In this document: positions 13,905 through 15,781 of the stretch, one piece after another
How the letters are laid out: each line of letters starts with the position of its first letter
Position numbering within the stretch: position 1 is the stretch's first letter
From: an uncultured Collinsella sp.
GTDB lineage: Bacteria > Actinomycetota > Coriobacteriia > Coriobacteriales > Coriobacteriaceae
Assembly (NCBI GenBank): GCA_902493615.1
Contig: CABUQK010000042.1
Coordinates: forward strand, 1-15,781
Length of the DNA stretch: 15,781 bases
Reading direction: 5' to 3'
Notes under the pieces: model-generated
Told to the model about the DNA's origin: nothing
Database searches by the model: none
What the model saw: the letters and a program-made list of their open reading frames with translations, nothing else
Program-made: the position numbers and the translations under genes

Positions 13905-14152
13905 CCATTTTGCTGCACTGACTTTTCTGAATGCCGGGCTCGAATTAGTTAACCTGCCTCCCGTGTGGCTCCGGAGGGGCGGGGCATAAGGTTTATCGCG
14001 AGTTCCGTACGAGCCGAAGGCCACTTAATGTGGCCTTCGTGCGAGCAGGACTGCCCGAGCAGGAAACCTTACGCCCCGCCCCTCCGGAGCCACACGGGAG
14101 GCATCGCTAAGTTATCCCCCGGCATTCAGAAAATCTAAGTGCCAAAAAATAA
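13905..14152. repeat. Large inverted repeat (candidate MITE-like or structured element)
   Basis: Outer arms: 13923-13938 is the exact reverse complement of 14118-14133 (16 bp, including CTGAATGCCGGG and CCCGGCATTCAG). Inner arms: 13955-13994 matches 14064-14103 at 39 of 40 positions, with a single A-C mismatch at 13986/14072, and includes GGCTCCGGAGGGGCGGGG. Between them lie 16 and 14 unpaired bases. The centre (13995-14063) holds a perfect 10-bp stem, CGAAGGCCAC/GTGGCCTTCG, with loop TTAAT at 14015-14039. Outside the arms, weaker complementarity (ATTTT and GCACT on the left, AGTGC and AAAAT on the right) extends the symmetry to about 13905-14152. No open reading frame or target-site duplication is evident. 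Confidence 0.85.
14119..14145. promoter_or_regulatory. Degenerate CIRCE-like site (weak HrcA operator candidate)
   Basis: CCGGCATTC, nine bases, AAGTGCCAA has the exact half-site/spacer geometry of the HrcA operator CIRCE (TTAGCACTC-N9-GAGTGCTAA). It matches 12 of 18 half-site positions (5 and 7). Real CIRCE sites are usually far closer to consensus, so this may be coincidence within the inverted repeat. It lies about 125 bases ahead of groES. Confidence 0.2.
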
Positions 14153-14161
14153 GATTTTTTG
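14143..14161. other. AT hairpin ahead of groES
   Basis: CAAAAAAT (14143-14150) and ATTTTTTG (14154-14161) form a perfect 8-bp A/T stem with loop AAG. It marks the edge of the inverted repeat. The T run could terminate transcription that enters from upstream. Confidence 0.4.
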
Positions 14162-14230
14162 ACTCCGTGTTGTATAACCCGCCATTCGTGGGTACCATTC
14201 AACGCGTACGCAAACAAAAAGGGTTAATTC

Positions 14231-14247
14231 GCGTGGTATAACCGCGC
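14231..14247 (+). promoter_or_regulatory. Candidate extended -10 of groESL inside a near-palindrome
   Basis: TGGTATAAC (14234-14242) fits an extended -10 element. It is centred in GCGTGGT-ATA-ACCGCGC, an inverted repeat with one T-G pair, which could be an operator overlapping the promoter. A related GTATAACC occurs 64 bases upstream (14172-14179). No good -35 is seen for either. Confidence 0.4.
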
Positions 14248-14270
14248 GGCCCAAAAAGGAGGAGACAAGC

Positions 14271-14564
14271 ATGTCGTCTTTGAAGCCGCTTGCAGATCGT
14301 GTTCTGGTCAAGCCCGACGAGGCCGAGCAGAAGACCGCTTCTGGTCTGTACATCGCCAGCAACGCTCAGGAGAAGCCGCAGCGCGGCACCATCGTTGCCG
14401 TGGGCGCCGGCAAGGTCAACGACAAGGGTGAGCGCATCCCCATGGACGTCAAGGTTGGCGACGTTGTCATCTACGGTAAGTTCGGTGGCAACGAGGTCAA
14501 GGTCGACGGCGAGAAGTATCTGCTGATGCGCGCCGACGACATCTATGCTGTCGTCGAGGCCTAG
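14271..14564 (+). CDS. groES: Co-chaperonin GroES (10 kDa)
   Basis: GroES forms the heptameric lid of the GroEL folding chamber in the cytoplasm. The 97-residue product is full length for the family. It shows LKPLADRVLVKPDEAEQKT at the N-terminus, the mobile-loop region SGLYIASNAQEKPQRG (24-39), TIVAVGAGK, VKVGDVVIYGKFGGNEVKVDG and the C-terminal YLLMRADDIYAVVE. ATG 14271 has a strong AAGGAGG (14256-14262) eight bases upstream. It is followed after 96 bases by groEL, the usual bicistronic arrangement. In many Actinomycetota this operon is controlled by HrcA through CIRCE; I see only a degenerate candidate at 14119-14145. Confidence 0.97.
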   Translation: MSSLKPLADRVLVKPDEAEQKTASGLYIASNAQEKPQRGTIVAVGAGKVNDKGERIPMDVKVGDVVIYGKFGGNEVKVDGEKYLLMRADDIYAVVEA

Positions 14565-14594
14565 TCTCGTCAGAATCTCTGATTCGTCTTTGAA

Positions 14595-14630
14595 CGCGCC
14601 CGCCGCATAGGACTCGGAAGCGGCGGCGCG
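14595..14630 (+). other. Hairpin between groES and groEL
   Basis: CGCGCC and GCCGC (14595-14606, one bulged C) pair with GCGGC and GGCGCG (14620-14630), giving an 11-bp GC stem with a 13-base loop. No immediate T run follows. A stem here may stabilise or allow processing of the groES-groEL transcript, or adjust the amount of groEL mRNA. Confidence 0.5.
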
Positions 14631-14660
14631 AGTCACATTTCTTTTGGAGGATTACCTACC

Positions 14661-15781
14661 ATGGCAAAGAACATTACGTTCAACACCGATGCCCGCGCTA
14701 AGCTTGCCAAGGGCGTCAACACTCTGGCCGACGCCGTTACCGTCACCATGGGCCCCAAGGGTCGCTACGTTGCGCTGCAGCGCACGTTCGGTGCCCCGAC
14801 CATCACCAACGACGGCGTTTCCGTCGCCAAGGAGATCGAGCTCGAGGACAACATCGAGAACATGGGCGCTCAGCTGGTGAAGGAGGTTGCCACCAAGACC
14901 AACGACACCGTGGGTGACGGCACCACCACCGCAACTCTGCTCGCTCAGGCCATCGTCAACGACGGTCTGCGCAACGTCGCCGCTGGCGCCAACCCGCTGG
15001 CCATCCGTCGCGGCATCGACAAGGCCGTCAACGCCGCCGTCGCCGAGATGAAGAAGCAGGCCAAGCCGGTCGAGACCAAGGAGCAGATTGCTTCCGTCGG
15101 CACCATCTCTGCCGGTGACCCCGAGGTCGGCGAGAAGATCGCCGAGGCCATGGAGGTCGTGGGCAAGGACGGCGTCATCACCGTCGAGGATTCCCAGACG
15201 TTCGACATCACCATCGACACCGTCGAGGGCATGCAGTTCGACAAGGGCTATGTCTCCGCTTACTTCGTCACGGACAACGACCGCATGGAGGCCGTGATGA
15301 AGGATCCGTACATCCTCATCACCGACCAGAAGATCTCCAGCGTTCAGGACATCATGCCCGTTCTCGAGGCTGTCCAGCGCGCTGGCCGTGGCCTGCTCAT
15401 CATCGCTGAGGACATCGACGGCGAGGCTCTGCCGACCCTGGTCCTCAACAAGATCCGTGGCGCCCTCAACGTCTGCGCCGTCAAGGCCCCGGGCTACGGC
15501 GATCGCCGCAAGCGCATCCTCGAGGACATCGCCGTCCTCACCGGTGGCCAGGCTGCCCTGGACGAGCTGGGCGTGAAGGTCGCTGACATCACCGCCGATA
15601 TGCTCGGTACCGCTAAGTCCGTCACCATCTCCAAGGACAACACCGTCGTCGTCGGCGGCGCTGGCTCCAAGGAGGCCATCGACGCTCGTATCGCTCAGAT
15701 CAAGGGTGAGATGGAGAACACCACCTCTGACTTCGACCGTGAGAAGCTCCAGGAGCGCCTGGCCAAGCTCTCCGGCGGCGT
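14661..15781 (+). CDS. groEL: Chaperonin GroEL, N-terminal 373 residues (3' truncated by window edge)
   Basis: GroEL is the 60 kDa ATP-dependent chaperonin whose double heptamer folds proteins under the GroES lid. The frame is open from ATG 14661 to the right edge without a stop. Visible elements are MAKNITFNTDARAKLAKGVN, the ATP-binding VTMGPKGR near 28-35, FGAPTITNDGVSVAKEIELED near 43-63 (core TITNDGVSVAKEIELE), and GDGTTTATLLAQAIV at 85-99, with Asp86 corresponding to the catalytic Asp. They are followed by the apical-domain stretch with GYVSAYFVTDNDRMEAV and KAPGYGDRRKRILEDIAVLTGG. About 170 residues are missing at the C-terminus. GGAGG at 14646-14650 lies ten bases ahead of the start. 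Codon use is strongly biased to C-ending codons, as expected for a highly expressed gene. Confidence 0.97.
   Translation, partial: MAKNITFNTDARAKLAKGVNTLADAVTVTMGPKGRYVALQRTFGAPTITNDGVSVAKEIELEDNIENMGAQLVKEVATKTNDTVGDGTTTATLLAQAIVNDGLRNVAAGANPLAIRRGIDKAVNAAVAEMKKQAKPVETKEQIASVGTISAGDPEVGEKIAEAMEVVGKDGVITVEDSQTFDITIDTVEGMQFDKGYVSAYFVTDNDRMEAVMKDPYILITDQKISSVQDIMPVLEAVQRAGRGLLIIAEDIDGEALPTLVLNKIRGALNVCAVKAPGYGDRRKRILEDIAVLTGGQAALDELGVKVADITADMLGTAKSVTISKDNTVVVGGAGSKEAIDARIAQIKGEMENTTSDFDREKLQERLAKLSGG

Larger units (their letters stand above)
13350..14270. other. Long gap without a convincing gene, ahead of groES
   Basis: This 921-base stretch holds, in order: a possible terminator (13369-13420), a GC hairpin (13466-13495), a short open frame of 57 codons (13610-13783), possible alternative hairpins (13804-13866), a large inverted repeat (13905-14152) and the groES promoter region (14154-14270). 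Frames of 60-88 codons on either strand have no ribosome binding site, mixed or Arg-rich composition and no recognisable motif. I see no tRNA, rRNA or transposase. Confidence 0.6.

Noticed and set aside
13350..14270. Insertion sequence or tRNA gene in the long gap
   Set aside because: No transposase motif in any frame, no clear target duplication, and no T-loop or acceptor-stem pattern of a tRNA.
1..15781. CRISPR array, phage or defence system
   Set aside because: No regularly spaced direct repeats and no cas, phage or nuclease-type gene; the gene content is housekeeping plus membrane functions.

Overview
The window is 15.8 kb of GC-rich bacterial chromosome. I think it comes from a Coriobacteriia member, most likely Collinsella or a close relative (Actinomycetota). 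The inference rests on the G+C-rich codon usage, frequent GTG starts with strong AGGAGG-type ribosome binding sites, the AmaP/DUF2273/Asp23 envelope-stress trio, and a zinc-ribbon membrane protein with a Glu-Pro-rich tail. No marker gene in the window fixes the species.

Left part (1-4680, all plus strand): the 3' end of coaX (CoA synthesis), a dCMP deaminase, a small NifU-type Fe-S scaffold, lgt (lipoprotein diacylglyceryl transferase) and a 727-residue polytopic protein resembling GT-C/DUF6020 membrane glycosyltransferases. Intergenic gaps are short. Several genes appear to have their own promoter, and hairpins follow the stop codons closely.

Middle part (4846-9948, plus strand): yebC with a clear terminator, then the envelope-stress operon amaP-DUF2273-asp23. 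Its amaP N-terminus lies in a different frame from the rest of the gene, so it looks frameshifted. After a second strong terminator come a YitT-family transporter and a zinc-ribbon/DUF4013-like membrane protein. A perfect 15-bp hairpin separates the latter from the convergent M20 gene.

Right part (10080-15781): a minus-strand M20D amidohydrolase, divergent from a YtcJ-type amidohydrolase (168-bp shared promoter region), then about 920 bp without a convincing gene, then groES and the first 373 codons of groEL.

Two things stand out beyond the genes. First, the gap before groES contains a roughly 250-bp inverted repeat with a 40-nt arm paired at 39 of 40 positions, a perfect 16-bp outer arm and a perfect 10-bp central hairpin. 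It could be a MITE-like element, two facing copies of a repeat, or a structured RNA/regulatory element. Second, a short word (GGGGACAGG, GGGGTCAGG or GGGGACGGGG) recurs just after stop codons. In four places it sits in the loop of a hairpin whose arms differ from copy to copy.
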